From NCBI RefSeq assembly GCF_009870125.1, contig NC_046680.1, positions 12,853,501 through 12,917,500 of the forward strand: a stretch of DNA of 64,000 bases, written 5' to 3'. Source of the DNA: Drosophila pseudoobscura. Taxonomy: Eukaryota > Arthropoda > Insecta > Diptera > Drosophilidae. This document shows, in pieces, positions 47,569-61,205 of the stretch. The notes beneath the pieces were generated by a model. The model had not been told where the DNA came from, did no database searches, and saw nothing but the letters and a program-made list of their open reading frames with translations. Numbering within the stretch: the stretch's first letter is position 1; the number at the start of each line of letters is the position of its first letter. The position numbers and the translations under genes were made by a program.

Positions 47569-50500
47569 CCTGCTCCCCGCCAATATGGCCACATTTCAGA
47601 TGTAATTATATGCAGGGAATTAGTCCGAGCACAGCTCTTCCATCGCTCCAACCAATTACCCACTCGGCCATTGAAGCGTTCAAAGCACAGGCTTAGCGTG
47701 TAATCCCAGCCATGCAGCTCAACCACTGACCTGTAGCTGTACCTGTACCTGGGCCTGTACCATGAAATTAATTAGTCCTCTACGACTGGGCCTGCTCATA
47801 GAAGTGCCGGGGCAGGGGCGCGGGGCGCGGTGGGGGTTATTCACCAACGGAAGCTGTGCAAATTGCTTAGCAACAGAACCCGACCATGAGATTGAAACGG
47901 AACGGAGTCAGCAATGAGCCAATTACGAAAGAGTGCTAATGGAAAGACGGATTTTGTTTCTTACAGTTTAAAGATTATCCTTTCATATGAAGGAAAAACT
48001 TTGCAGGTGCCTGCATTTTAAAGAGCAACGTGTACGCCTTTCCCATCCGAGTAAGCCCATGGATTTCATTCAGGTTAAATACGTTAACTGTATGATTTCT
48101 GATAAGGATTCTCCTATCTTGCACAAAGTATTACCCCATCGCAAAGCCGATTAGCTTTCGTATCATCGAGGACAACTCCCGAAAAGAAAAGGGAGACCGG
48201 ATGAAGACACCAAGGCAGTCAGCACCACGCGTGTGAACACATTGACAGCTGTAAGGAGATATATTTACACACATCTGCGCCCCTCCTCACGCCCCACCGT
48301 CAACTAGATCAAGTGCATTTTTATGTAAATGTATTGTGTGGCACGGCACAGAAGCCGACAAGCTCGGATTTGCATAGTCCGTAGTCCGCTTTCGATTTCC
48401 AGAGAAATCGGAATTGAAAGCAGCCTCTGCTCTTCATATTACTGCTTACTTTCTGAAGGGGCAAAGACGGTGACGGAGAGTCCTTCTTGTATTCCCCCAC
48501 TGCTGGGATTATTGATTGAGTGAGAATAGCATGGACCACATCTGTTGGCAAATCATATTCAATATATTGTTTGTTCTTTTACGGGTGCATACTTACAACA
48601 CGTACATCTTCCTTTGCCTATTTTTCCTTCTTCGCTGAAGGCACTGTTGTCTTGAATACCCCTTTGTGTTGAATTTGTAAAGGTTTTATGATTTCAACCA
48701 GATGTTTGCAATGCAAAGAATAAATCGTTTTCAACTCAATAAAGTACACATGTGCAAACATATTCGTCCGTCACGAAACTTAACTCTGACATGTGTACTA
48801 TACATAGGTCCCTTTTGCTGCACATACAACATTACAGTAAGGTACAAGATACGATCACGATCAGCAGATTTTAGTTGTTAGGCAAATTATATCGAAATGA
48901 TAGCAAATGTAACATTTTTCCTCCATGGGCGTGTGTTTGTGCCGGTACGGCACAAGTAACATTTATTTGTAGCTTATTTGTATTTGATTTACATTCAAGC
49001 TCTTCCAGAGCGTCTCAATGTTCAATGGTCGTGGTGGGTGTTGAGCTACGGAGCTTTCAAGGTTCCAAAGTGCCTATGCAAGCGAGAGCGCGACTGATCG
49101 AGAGAGCGGTAGAGAAGGCGAAGGAAAGACGCGAGAGAACGGGAGCGTATGTATGCGTATGTATGTATGTGGATTATAATGTGGTAGAGTGGGCAGTGCA
49201 AACAACACTGCTGCTGCAGCACTGGCTATGATCGATGGCCTATTGGTTAATATTGGGCTGCGTAACCAACTTAAGAGTTTAAACATAATTCATTTACAAG
49301 TGTGCTTCATTTCAAGTATGTTTCTGATGGGAATTGAATGAGACATGACCAAGGCAACTGTATGGCCTAGAAATGCGTTATGCCCGCATCCCGCTTTCTG
49401 TTGTAACAATTGTTTTGTTTTGTTTTGAACATTTGATTGCATTTGGCCCACTGACTCCGATTTACTCTCCTTACTCCGCAAAGGGGGCTGAAGCCATTGT
49501 TGGCCAGAAATGGAAGCCGAACTTTTGCGCAACTTAATCATGGCACAGGATCAGGGGCCAGGAGCAAGGTCTGTCTGTTTCCTGTAGTCCTGCAGTCGCA
49601 CTCGTACCTTTCCGTGTGGATACATTGTAGCCACAAAAGTTTTCACATTAAAACCGTTCCTGGCTGGCAAATTGTGAAATGAGTTAGCAGCACTCTCTGG
49701 CACTTTGCGCCCCCCTCCCCGCCCGTCAGACATTCTCCCCGCACTTCGACACTCCTTCAGCCAGAGGGTATCCTTCGAAAAGTAAAAGTTGGATTCTGTG
49801 AACGGGTTGGATGGGATTTATTATCTTCACTGCGTAAAACCTTTTGCTGCCATAGAATGTTAAATTATATTTTTACCATTTTTGGGAATTAAGCAGCAAT
49901 TTGCACGAATTTCTTCAGAACTAAATAATTGATATTGCATTCGAAAAACCAAATAAGACAAAAATGATTAGTCAAAGGTATCTGTTGATTATATATTCTC
50001 CAATAGTAAACGTTTAATTTTAATAATGCAACAAAGTTTTGTTAATTAAATGCCTTAAATGCACAAATAATGTTTAGAGATTGGAAAAACCTCCCCCGAC
50101 GAGCCCTACGTAGTCTCCAATCTACTCCATTGCTTTCCCCATTTACTTCCTGTAGTACTCTACAAAACTTGTCATTTTGTTAGCATCCTTTGGATCCTCT
50201 TTGGATCCAAGCTGCTACCTTTTTCCGCTCTCCTGATTAAAGTTGGCAGGCTCGAGTGCTGTTTCTGGCAGCCCGCCACACACATGGCCCAGAGGTGGAA
50301 AAGGAAATGAAATCCCCTTAGACTTGACCGTGGTGCCAGAGCCACCTAATTGTGCATGAAGCTGTCGGTGCTCATACAAACTTTAAGAGCATTATTTTAT
50401 GTAATATTTTCATGGCATTATACATAGTAAAGTAGTTTTGGGGGGGAGGGGGGCGCTGTGCTGCCGCTATCTATGTACAGCTCGTGCTCCACCTTTGACA

Positions 50501-50795
50501 CAGCGTTGCTAAGCTGTAAGCTTGCGGGGGCAAGGGGAGGAGGTGCGATGAGAGGCGGAAACAATTTTGTGCCACGTTAAATTGTTGATGCTTGGCTGTG
50601 GCGGACGTGCGTGTGAGTGCATGCTGTGTGTATTTTGCAGTTTCGTAACTTTATAACGGGGCACTCATACACCCTCGTTCACTGGTATAGAAGCGGCAGC
50701 ATCCAAGTGCAGCATTGCCAGCTTTGTTTGGCTTTTTGTTTGCTCTTGTGGTTCTGGCTATTATATGTACATACATACATACATATGTTTGGCCC

Positions 50796-50826
50796 CTCTG
50801 CTCTGCTCTGCTCTGCTCTGCTCTGC
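50796..50826 (+). repeat. (TCTGC)n pentamer repeat
   Basis: About six units of CTCTG. Confidence 0.85.
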
Positions 50827-51939
50827 TCCTTCTCGTTCTCTCTCTCATTTTCTGCCTGCTTTCTTTCTCGACACAAGGCAAGGCATTGCCATTGTCATTT
50901 TTTATACGAGAGTGACCATGCGATGTCGTTGTTTGTGTCGTTATTCTGCTCTTTGTTGCCGCTGCTGCTGATACTGCGCTTGCTACCTTTTGTTGTTTCC
51001 TGGCTTCTTTCCGTTGCTGCTTCTTCTCCTTCTGCCTGGTGCTGGATGCTCGCTCCTGGTTCCTGTTGCTCAATTCCAGTTAAGAGATAAAATTTTTATG
51101 ACATCACTTTTCTTTTTCATTATTTATTTGGCCATCGTTGCTCCCGTTCACTCTGGACCTCTTCCCTCTTCCCTGGTCTGTTTCTCCTGTTGCTGCCAGC
51201 ACGACAATCCGCTGCAAATGATGAGCAACGACAGCGCCTCGGGAGTTTATAAACTTTATGTTTATTGAAGCCATAAATTGGTAGTGCATATGGCCTGGTC
51301 CGTTGCTCACCAGACTCTTCTGTTCCCTGTCCCCTGTTTCCCCTGGTTCCCTGTCCCCCAGTTGCTATGTCGTGTATTCCCATTTTTTCCAGTGCTGTGC
51401 TGCACGTCGTATACGTAATATGATATTGTGTATGGCCTGCGCATTGTTAGCTGAATTATGGCATTAACAAACGAGATGAGAGATTTATTTAACTACGGCG
51501 GAGTGTATGTAGGGATATCTGTGACGTATAGCTCAGAAACGATATAGGCCAGGCCAGTGATTGTCCATTAACCATTCTATACTATTCCAGATTCCATTTT
51601 TCCAATTTAAACTCAACAATTGCAGAAAAATTTAAAGCATTTTGAAGATATAATCTCCAATTCCAAAGCTATTACGTTTTTGTACGCGCCTTGCCGAGAT
51701 TCCCTAATTGCATTGCCATTAAATTGACCAGAACAGACCAAATATGTACAGTAACAAATTGGAATCTGTGAATCTGCAAACGACCACAAAGGGATCGCAT
51801 TAAAACACACTAAAACACTAAAAACCCATTAAATTCAAATAAAATCCAATTCAGGCATTTTTTGTGCATTTAATGCCATAAATCAGAAAATTTCACAGAC
51901 ACGAGCACCCATACACTTACCCACTTTAGGACATTCTAC

Positions 51940-51943
<4 letters not shown>

Positions 51944-51970
<27 letters not shown>
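51944..51970 (+). repeat. (CA)n microsatellite
   Basis: About thirteen CA dinucleotides. Confidence 0.9.
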
Positions 51971-51976
<6 letters not shown>

Positions 51977-53198
51977 CACACATCCTCCTTCCACAGAGAG
52001 TACAAATCCGGGCCTAAGCTGGCAGGAGCAAAAGCCAAACAATGCGAATTGTGCGTCCGTCTGCGCTTGTCCCGTAGATTTGGGCCTGGTTCGGGGGCCT
52101 GCTCCCGGATCAGAGTAGGGGATGGATGGGATAGGGTCGGGTTTGGGTTAAGGTTCGGCTTTGCGGATTGCAAGCCTGCCTGGATGTGGCTTCGAGTCCC
52201 ATTACTTGGTCTCTGGGATACAATGTTTTGCAAGGGTTGTTCGGCCCCTGTAACTCCCGACCGAAGTTCTTTGATTAAACATCGGTTGGCTTACCTGTAT
52301 ATTGATATATGTGTACTGTATATGAAGAAGTTTTCCAAGATGGGCCACACCGAAGTACAGAGTATCTCCATAGCCGCATAGATATTTCATTCTCATAGTA
52401 TTTTTCGTTTGGCAACATGTAAATGTCCCAAAATGTTGTTGCTGCTTCTTGGAGTTTTGTTCTGTGGTCGTCGGGCTTTTAAATGCCACACATTATTGCA
52501 AACACCCACATCCCCCACATCCCCTACGGCTCAATTCAATGTGCACTGAAATCGTAAAGTTCCAAACAAAAACATGGTTCATCCAAACACACACACTCGC
52601 ACTCCCGCAAACATCATCGTATATCATTTTCACATTCGATGAGGGGGTTGCCATGGGCAACACAGGCCTTCTGGCAGACGAAACGAATTTTTGTCACACA
52701 CAAATCTCTTGACCGATTGGTTGCTATGAATTTGTATGTCAGAGTGCGGTTAGCCATTCGTTGATGATTTGCAATGTGGCATAGCGAGAGAGAGAGAGAA
52801 ATATATTCCCATTTATAAGATTAAATCAGAGCACAGACCCAAACATACACTGGTATACTGGTATGTGATTAAAAGATTTTCATTACAAAGTAAAGCCCCG
52901 GGTATAGAAGCATTCGGCAGTGGTCGGGGGAAAACTCTCGAGGTACACGAGGGAAAGACACAAGGAAAAGTGTACACGGTTGCAAACACATGTAGCACGC
53001 CACTCCAGCGGAAGCTGTCATAAAAACGGCAACACAGAAGGTAAATTCGGTAAAGGTAAAGCAAAGCGCATAAATACATAAATGTGTGGCAATGCAACTA
53101 CAGCATCTGCTCCTGATCCTGCCTCTTCAGCTCCTCCTGCTCCTCCTCTTCATATTTGCCGACAGCCAGACAGATGTATGGTCGGCAGGCATCGAAAA

Positions 53199-53228
53199 GC
53201 AGGAGCAGGAGCAGGAGCAGCAGCAACA
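53199..53228 (+). repeat. (AGGAGC)n repeat
   Basis: About four hexamer units running into AGCAGCAAC. Confidence 0.85.
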
Positions 53229-56200
53229 ATAAAAGTGAAAAGCGCACTCAGGCCATTGGGAAATGGTATAAACGTGTTGTTCTCCCGTCCGCTGCACCCT
53301 TTATCCCCGCCGCCCTTAAAACATGCCCAAAATTTCAGGGCAGCCACGCTGCTCACCTTGCCACCAGCGCAAATATACATGAGTGTCCCCCTCCGACTTT
53401 GGCTGGCCCATGAATAATGGCCATGAAGCCACTGGAGCTGCGGCAGCTTACAGTGTGAATTATTTGCGCAGTGTGTATTAAAATGCAGCTCAAGCTAATG
53501 CAGCCGCATGCCTCGTGCCTCGTGCCTAGTGCTGCATGCCTCCTATCTCCTCCACTACCACATTCATCACAGAACTCCTATCGCTTTGTACAGCCCCATT
53601 CGAAGCCTGCCGTGGCGACCCTTGCGTCGTATGTGTAATTTGATTTACAATACGTATACGAATGGGTGACCACTTCGAGTGCGGCTTTGTCTGAGGGAGT
53701 TGGCTTTGACTTGGGTTTAATGCCCACAAGATCATATACAATAGTCGGTGCAGTTACATATTGAGTTATGGCTTTGATAGGATTTGAATGCCCAATGAGT
53801 GTGGGAGGTACCAATTATATTAAGGATGGACAGACCATTAGGACACAACAAGATACTAATACACTATCCATTACACCTATGCACCTTTCATTGACGGCGG
53901 GACAAAACTGTCATAGAACTCAGTTCCATTGTATATACAGATAATATTGCAAAATTGTTTGTTTAATTTTTAAAAATTACCCTATGAACACCTTCTCCTG
54001 CTTCTCCGCCTTGAGGGTCTGTCCCCGGAAACTCTGGAACTGGACCTCCATCAGACACATACAAGATCGAATGATCGAATGATTTTATGGACAAAAGCGA
54101 TGCCCAATACTGGAGATGCCATAAGAATTTAATCATATTTTAATGACATGGTGCAACATTCTTTGTCAGCTGTCTGCTCTCTCACATAGCTCAATTCGAG
54201 TCGATGCCCGACAACAGTTATATTATTTACAGTGGAATGTGAGACAGGACTGTAATGGAGCCAGCCGAGAAATCCTGTTAATTGATTGTGCTTAAAGTCT
54301 TCATCAAAGTTTAAAGCATGCCCGCAGCCTACTGTGAATACATAAATATGTATATGCGATAAAGAGGCGCAATAAATAAATGTATTTTAATTGAAATCTA
54401 TATGAATTATAAGTAATTAATTACAGCAGCAGCAGCACAGGCTTTGCTGCACCTGTTTGTGGCTGCTACTGCGGGATGGATGAATGTCTGGGCTCTACCC
54501 TCATAATTCTTTTTTATTCATATAGTTATAATTACGCGTTTAATTATTATCACTGCGGTTTTGTGGTTTCAACTGAGGCTGGAATCTAATTAAATTCCGC
54601 CTAAGATCCACTTCAAGAGAATGTTAGGCCAGTTTAAAGACGCAGAGTAGGATATCTTTAATGCAGTAATGTAATTGATGCCTTTAGTGCCGTGACCTGC
54701 ATTGCTGTCAGCTCATGGATGCATCCGCCATTACAGCAGCAGCAGCATCATTGTTGCCCTGTTTACTGATGGCGTGGCAAACAGGCCATGCCTGATGAAA
54801 GAGTAACGACAGAAGAGGCGGTTGCAGTGTCTGTGGGAGCCTTAAAACAGGATGCAAAAGTATGACACAGGAAGGCGGCACGATGCCAGCGCCTGGCGCT
54901 CCCACAATTAAAGCGATAAATGCGCATAAAAATAGCTCTGCTGTCACTTTGCAGAGGCGTAAATCAGCAGCGGATGCCAGCCGCAGCAGGACTCTCCTTT
55001 GCCACTCATATGTGGGTACTTAAAAGCCACGGCACTCGCAGTAAGTGCCCTTGCAGCTGGGCATCGGCGTCCCACCCGTAGGGGAGGTCCGATGACACAG
55101 ATTCCAAGCAAAGCTCGTGTCGTTGGCACAATGCGTTTACACGCATTATGCGGGCTGGTGAAAAGTTGCCCAGTTGTTGCCAAATTCCAGTCCACTGTCA
55201 ACATTTAATTGAGTGTCCTCCACCTAGGGCACTGCCTCCTGCCTGCTGCGTCCTGGGTAGATGATTGGGCTAATGGAGGAGGACGAGGAGGATGGCAATT
55301 CGAACTGGTCGAATGCCTTTTATCTGGCCTCCTCCTGGTCCACTCAATCATCTGCACTCCGCCTTTGAAGTGTGCCGTGACTAACAAACACCATTAAGCC
55401 ATTTCCCCGCAAAGTGGATAACTGCTGTCGGAGGGACGAAGATTAAGCTGATTACCATGTCTACCTCATCACCTGATATTCTGTTCCACGGATAACTCAA
55501 TTTTCATGGCACTGCGAACAGTGCAGATCTGGTTACACCTTTAAGGGCCTTCGATTGTCTACTCTACTAATATTCAGCGCAAATTACGCATACGCCACGT
55601 ATACTCCTGAACGAGGGCGAAGTCAAATGCCTTTGGGGTAAATGCAAATGCTGTTCCCCATGCGCGGACCACATCCAATCCATTAAATGCGTTTTAGCTG
55701 GATAAACAGCTGCAGACCGCAGTGACAGCAGCACGAAACCGGGGAGCAGAACCCGGGAGGATGGAGGTAGGGACACAGGACCGGGAACTGGAGCTGCGAC
55801 CAAAGCTGCATTAGCAGCAAGACCGCCGCAAAATGGCAGCGAAATTCGCATCGTCTGGATTATGATGATGATGACGATGATGATGATACTGCATGGTGGT
55901 GGTGACTACTGGTGAGTGGCTGCCACACATTAACGTTGAATGCATTAACCGACAATGCAGTGCCCAGCTACCAGCCAACAGCCACCAGCCAACAGCCAAC
56001 ATAGCCGCCAACTACTGACTGCTGACCGACCAAAACGAAATGTTTGCCGCCGGTTCTGTCCGATTCTCGGAATTGGGTCAACATGCTGGCCGCACACAGC
56101 ACACAACGCACACAAAAAGAAGAGGTGGAAGGGGGCCAAAAGAAAACATGGGGGAAAAAAATGGCCAATGGAATGCTGGACGCCGCCGCTATCTGCGCCT

Positions 56201-57359
56201 GCATTTTAATTGCAAATTTTCTTTCATACTGTTGGCCACACTACCCGTGAGCGGGTCAGAGGGGGATAGGGGAAATAATTTATTGGAGACGCTTAGCACG
56301 AGATTAACGGTAAATGTAAACCCAGTCTGCGACCCATCGAGGCAAGCAGCGAACCGGAAACGGATTACGTACTATACCAACGGAAGTAGAAAGTCACACG
56401 TAATTTAATATCACGCTGGCAATTTACGATCCCGACCCAGGCCAAAAGCGAGAACCAGAGCCAGAGCCCGAGCCAGTGGGTGAGATAGAGGGCTGGGTAA
56501 TTGCATCTGTGGGACTGTGGAATCCGTCCTCACCCTCGATTGGCCATCAAATTAAAGAAGCTCTTTGAATCCAGCCAGCCAGCGATGAGCGTTGAGCTCT
56601 TTAAATTGAGTTGCCCCAAGCAGCAGCAGCAGCAGGATGGTTGGAGATGGTTGCCACAGCGGCAGGATGCGGGATATGCGATGGGGTGTGTGGTGCAGAG
56701 CACGGTATGTGCTCAGACATATGTAAATATGTATACACATATGTTTGTCAGCCAGCGAAATGTGTCCTGACAGCTGGCTGTCGTCGGTTGCGGAAACCTT
56801 TTTAGCTAACCCAAAACCCTAATTGGCTTTGAGGCTGCCCGTGTGTCTGTGCGCTGCCAATCTGATTTTCGCTGGAAATTCCGATTTCCTACAGCACCGC
56901 ACCCCTCATGATCCTTCGTAGTTTAAAGTGTGGCGTGGCTACACACAGCACATCGATAAGCTTTCAATCAGCAAACCCCTGGGCTGCTCTTTGTAAGCTC
57001 TCAACACTTATGGATTGGCTGCAGCCACTTCCGTTTCCGATTTGCTACTTGTTCAGGTTTTTCAGGTTTTTATTTATTGTTTACACAAACAATCAAACAA
57101 GCTGGATCTAGAATCCAGAATCCCAATCCCTAGGCACAAACTGCAGTATCTGCGTATCCCTCTGGCAGCCACATAATTGTTTTTTTGTTGAAGTGCCGGG
57201 CATTGGCTAGACTTTATTTATTGTTTGCTGCGCCCAAACACACACACCAATAAGATATACATCATTTACATGCACGTAGCTGCAGCTCAGTGCGTGATTC
57301 GGCTGCACGGGCTGGACCAGACACCCACCATATACTCGTAGAGTGGTTGGGGTCCTTCC

Positions 57360-57404
57360 TGCAACAGCAACAGCAACAGCAACTGCAACAGCAACAGCAG
57401 CTGC
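57360..57404 (+). repeat. (CAACAG)n repeat
   Basis: CAG/CAA trinucleotide run, interrupted once by CAACTG. Confidence 0.85.
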
Positions 57405-57942
57405 CTCTGTGGCATTTGGTTTTTCGATTTTCACCAATTGATTGACTTTTCGGCTTTGAATTGATTCTCTTTGCGTATGCAAATCCTGCACAAAAGCCAC
57501 ACACAAATGTACATACATATAGACTTAGAGCCAAACAAGCCAGACATGTTTTGGCATGCAATTATTTGCGTTATTTGATAGTTTTTGCTTTGACTATTCC
57601 AGGCTTCATGGTCACAATGGGGGTCTCTTGGATTTCCCATTTAATTCCATTCCATACCTTATTTGCTCTGTTATCCTAAGGGCTACGCGTACAACCAGAT
57701 GAAGGAAACAGTAAGAGTATTCGGCATCGACTTTCTATGCTAAGTTTTCCCAACATTTGTTTGTAACAATAAATGTAATTGCATTTTTGGCTTTCAAATT
57801 TGCATTGACTCCGAGAATAATTTTTGTCTCCTGTTTCCTCTTTTTTTTGCTTAATGTTCGCCAGCAACAGACGACACAAGGAATTGCAAATTTAAATGCC
57901 GCAGCAGCTGCAACTGCTTATGGTAATTATAGTACGTCCGAC

Positions 57943-57964
57943 TGTCCCTGTCCCTGTCCCTGTC
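57943..57964 (+). repeat. (TGTCCC)n repeat
   Basis: Three to four TGTCCC units. Confidence 0.85.
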
Positions 57965-58394
57965 CGGCCGACCATCCGTAGGGCTGGCTGGCGCTTTTTG
58001 TGGCCACTGGCCAGCAATTTAGTCACACCAACTGGCAACTAATAATGCAAAACTCACTTTATAACTTTCAATGACCAACAGGAGAACACAGGCAGAACAC
58101 AGTGTGGCGGTGTGGCGGTGTGGAGGTGGGGTGGACAAGCAAGGACTACTATGGCGACCAAAATTGAGTGCCGTCTGTGAACAGCTGGAAACTTATGAAA
58201 GTTGTTTGCCTAACAACAATAAAATAAATTGCGTGAAGCGCGCAAAGGGACGGACGGGAGGAAAGGGCCTTCCTTCTGTTCGAGTTGCCCCTGCTCTTGC
58301 CCCTGCCTCACGGGTTAAGGTGTGTGTTTGTACTGTACTGTGGCAGGGGCTGCCAACTCGTGTCAATTGTCATTTCGTACTACTCGTAGAAGCT

Positions 58395-58420
58395 GTGCTC
58401 GGTGCTCGGTGCTCGGTGCT
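58395..58420 (+). repeat. (GTGCTCG)n repeat
   Basis: Three and a half heptamer units of GTGCTCG. Confidence 0.8.
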
Positions 58421-59494
58421 GCCTTCAACTTGACTTTGTCTTTGCCGACTTGAAACGCAACGCCTTTATGGCCATTGTTGTAGCTGCTTGTTCCTGCTTC
58501 ACTGCTGTCGTGCCTGCTGTGATTTATATGGCTTCTGACTTCCACCCGAACTGTGTGGCTTCTCAGAGAGTGTGGAAAAGGGAAAAAGGTGTAAAGAACT
58601 TTTTCCTTTGGCATCTCAAATTTTATGAAGTTCGCACAGCGGGCTATCAATTTATATATATTGTCGGAGCAATCTCGTTTTATTATTAAAAATCACTGAG
58701 CTGGAAGCATCAAAGCGGAACTTGCATTCACAGTCAGACCAGATATGGATATGGATACATACATACAATGTATGCAAATATACTATACAAATATTTAAAC
58801 ATGTATCTGTTGATGGCACAATTATGGTAATGTACATACGAGTATGTAAATGTTGAAAGCCGCCACAAAAGAGTTTGGAGTGCGAGTATCATAACTTTAA
58901 AGCACGCGGGAAGGTCTATTTGCATATAATTTTTTGTTGGCCTTTCAGCGGGGCTGAGCTCCGTCCGTTTCAATTACCATCCATCCACCGAAAAGAAGCC
59001 ATAGGGCCCCTGGAGGAAGCTGTCGTCTCTTCATTTGTTTATTCGACTCTCCATTGCAGATGATTGCACATGACCCCTCGCCGTATCGATTGCCAGATGC
59101 TCCGATTCCCTCGCTGTTATCAATGATAACAAAGAAGAGAGAAAGAAAGCACTGGCACTGGCACTGGCCCTGGCACGAAGCACTGGCGTATCAGCATTAT
59201 AATAAATTGTGTTCCTTCAAGCAGCTGCGGCTTGGCTGGAAAATGCAAAAAGCGAAATTCGTACAGAGCTTGCAAAAAAAATGTCCAGTAAGGTTTCTCT
59301 CTTTCTTCGTCGTTTTCCTCCCCGTCAACTGCGTCCTGTGTTGCGTTGCCTCTCCTTTTCGCATCCGATTCGGATTACGTTGTGGCAAATGCAAAATACT
59401 TTCGCAGCCAGGAGCGGTCCAGGGTCCAGGCACCGGGGTCTGTAACCAAGTTGGATTGCATCCAAAGCCGTTGAAACTGTTTAACTTTTTGCGC

Positions 59495-59525
59495 CGGCTT
59501 CGGCTTCGGCTTCGGCTCCGGCTCT
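59495..59525 (+). repeat. (CGGCTT)n repeat
   Basis: About five hexamer units, ending CGGCTCCGGCTC. Confidence 0.85.
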
Positions 59526-60792
59526 GCTCTCAAATAAATATTTATGGAAAAATGTTAATTCGTCGCGCTTTAATCTAAATGTTAATTTCTAGTCGCGAAT
59601 AAATCACTTTGCAGCCGAGTTGGCAGCACGGCGGGTGCGTAGGGCGCTGGAATTGAATCGAATCCTCTCCACTCCACTCCCTTGCCACACGACTCCGCCT
59701 GTATTTGACTCTGCGGCTGTTAGATTAATTAGAGCACGGAGCAGAGCGCAACAAAATGCTCCTTGGTGACCTATTGTCGGGTACGAGTTCAAGTGTGAGA
59801 GCGTCTGCCAGCCACTCAAATATTTGAGCTTTTGCTGCAAAGAAGTGTCGTCGCCAGGAGTGAAGTTTTAATTAGCGCCATGACCACACTGCCAGTAGGT
59901 AATTAGGCGACTCTCGATTAGCGTTCCCAGGGATCTCAACGAGGTCTGACCGCAGGCGCTCACTTGAGGGAACTTTTCGGAAGCGCTCTTTAATGTCCCT
60001 TTGAGCGGGCTGCTCTACGCCCATTATGAAGTGCAATTTGCGAATATACTTGCACATTCGGTAAAGGATTCAGCAGCCCAATTCCATGTGGCATTTCATA
60101 TGCTACGAATATTTACGCAAAGAGCCTGCGGCACTTTCCAGCTCATTATGGATGTGCTTTTTGAGAGGGAGAGACAGAGAGTGCAGCAAGCCGTGAGCAG
60201 GGGGAACATTAATCAAATATGAAAGCACATGACCGATATCAGCAGATATATACATATGTACATATGTATCTCCTGACAGCTGTCATGTTTGTTCAACCAG
60301 CACAGAACTATAGTTGTACCGTGAGTTGAGCCTTGAGGATGGGACTTGAATGTCGGTTTTCGGTAAGTGATAGCCATAGTATGTATGGCTCGGTTAATAT
60401 GTTCCCATATTACATTAATACTGGATTATTCCCAATCGATTGACAGTGTGGTGATTAATGACATCTTCAGCTTCCTATACAACTTGCCACAAGTGTCCAA
60501 GCGCCTACCCAAGAACTCAATTATGCCCCTTCCCGTTGGTCTCTGGGATTCTATTCCCTGTTGGTCTCCCGGAGCAGGATCCACTCGTATGAGTAATTGC
60601 TCTCGAGTTTTGCATACAAATTGTCAAATAAATTTGATTCTTTATGGCCCCACACAAAAGTTGAATGTTTGATATGGAAAAATTTGTCAACTATGCAGCC
60701 GAAAGAGTATGGCCAACTTTAAAGCCAGCGAATTCTGCAAATAAATGGCATAGATAACTTTATGGCCACCAGTGCACTTTGTCTCCAACCCG

Positions 60793-60822
60793 ACACGGAC
60801 ACGGGCACGGACACGGACACGG
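60793..60822 (+). repeat. (ACGGAC)n repeat
   Basis: About five ACGGAC/ACGGGC units. Confidence 0.85.
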
Positions 60823-61189
60823 AGCACACACATATAGCGGGGGGCCAAGAGGCAGGGGAGTTCAAGAGTAGTTAGCCCCGTGGCTTTGGAATGCATTTAA
60901 CATCCGGAACAGACCAGAGCAGGGCTGTGGGGCAGGGCCCGTTTTTTATGACTGTGGAAGGAAGGGTAGCGACGAGGTCAGGAAGAGGACGAGGCAGGTT
61001 TTGAGCTACGTGACATGCATAGTTCATTGGTTTTGACCCGAGCACGGACAGAAAATATTGCAGTTGTGATATGTTTGAGCTGGCTCGGATATCCGAGAAT
61101 GCCCTTTTCCGTGTTCCATGCTCCATGTGTCCAGTAGCTGACACACTCCTCACGGTTCTCACAGCTCTCACAGCGCTCACAGTTCCCGG

Positions 61190-61205
61190 CCCCCCCCCCC
61201 CCCCC
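61190..61205 (+). repeat. Poly-C run of about 16
   Basis: Homopolymer C; its length could be affected by sequencing error. Confidence 0.8.

Noticed and set aside
47502-47726. Gly-Thr repeat peptide on the minus strand
   Set aside because: Direct product of the CCAGTA/CCAGTG repeat, not a protein.
50617-51090. 157-codon ORF rich in Leu/Ser/Cys and its antisense Gln/Arg-rich partner
   Set aside because: Arises from CTCTG and CTTCTC tracts; a typical translation of pyrimidine-rich DNA.
58071-58689. ORFs of 95-120 codons
   Set aside because: Composition follows simple repeats (TGCTCGG units) and no homology is seen.
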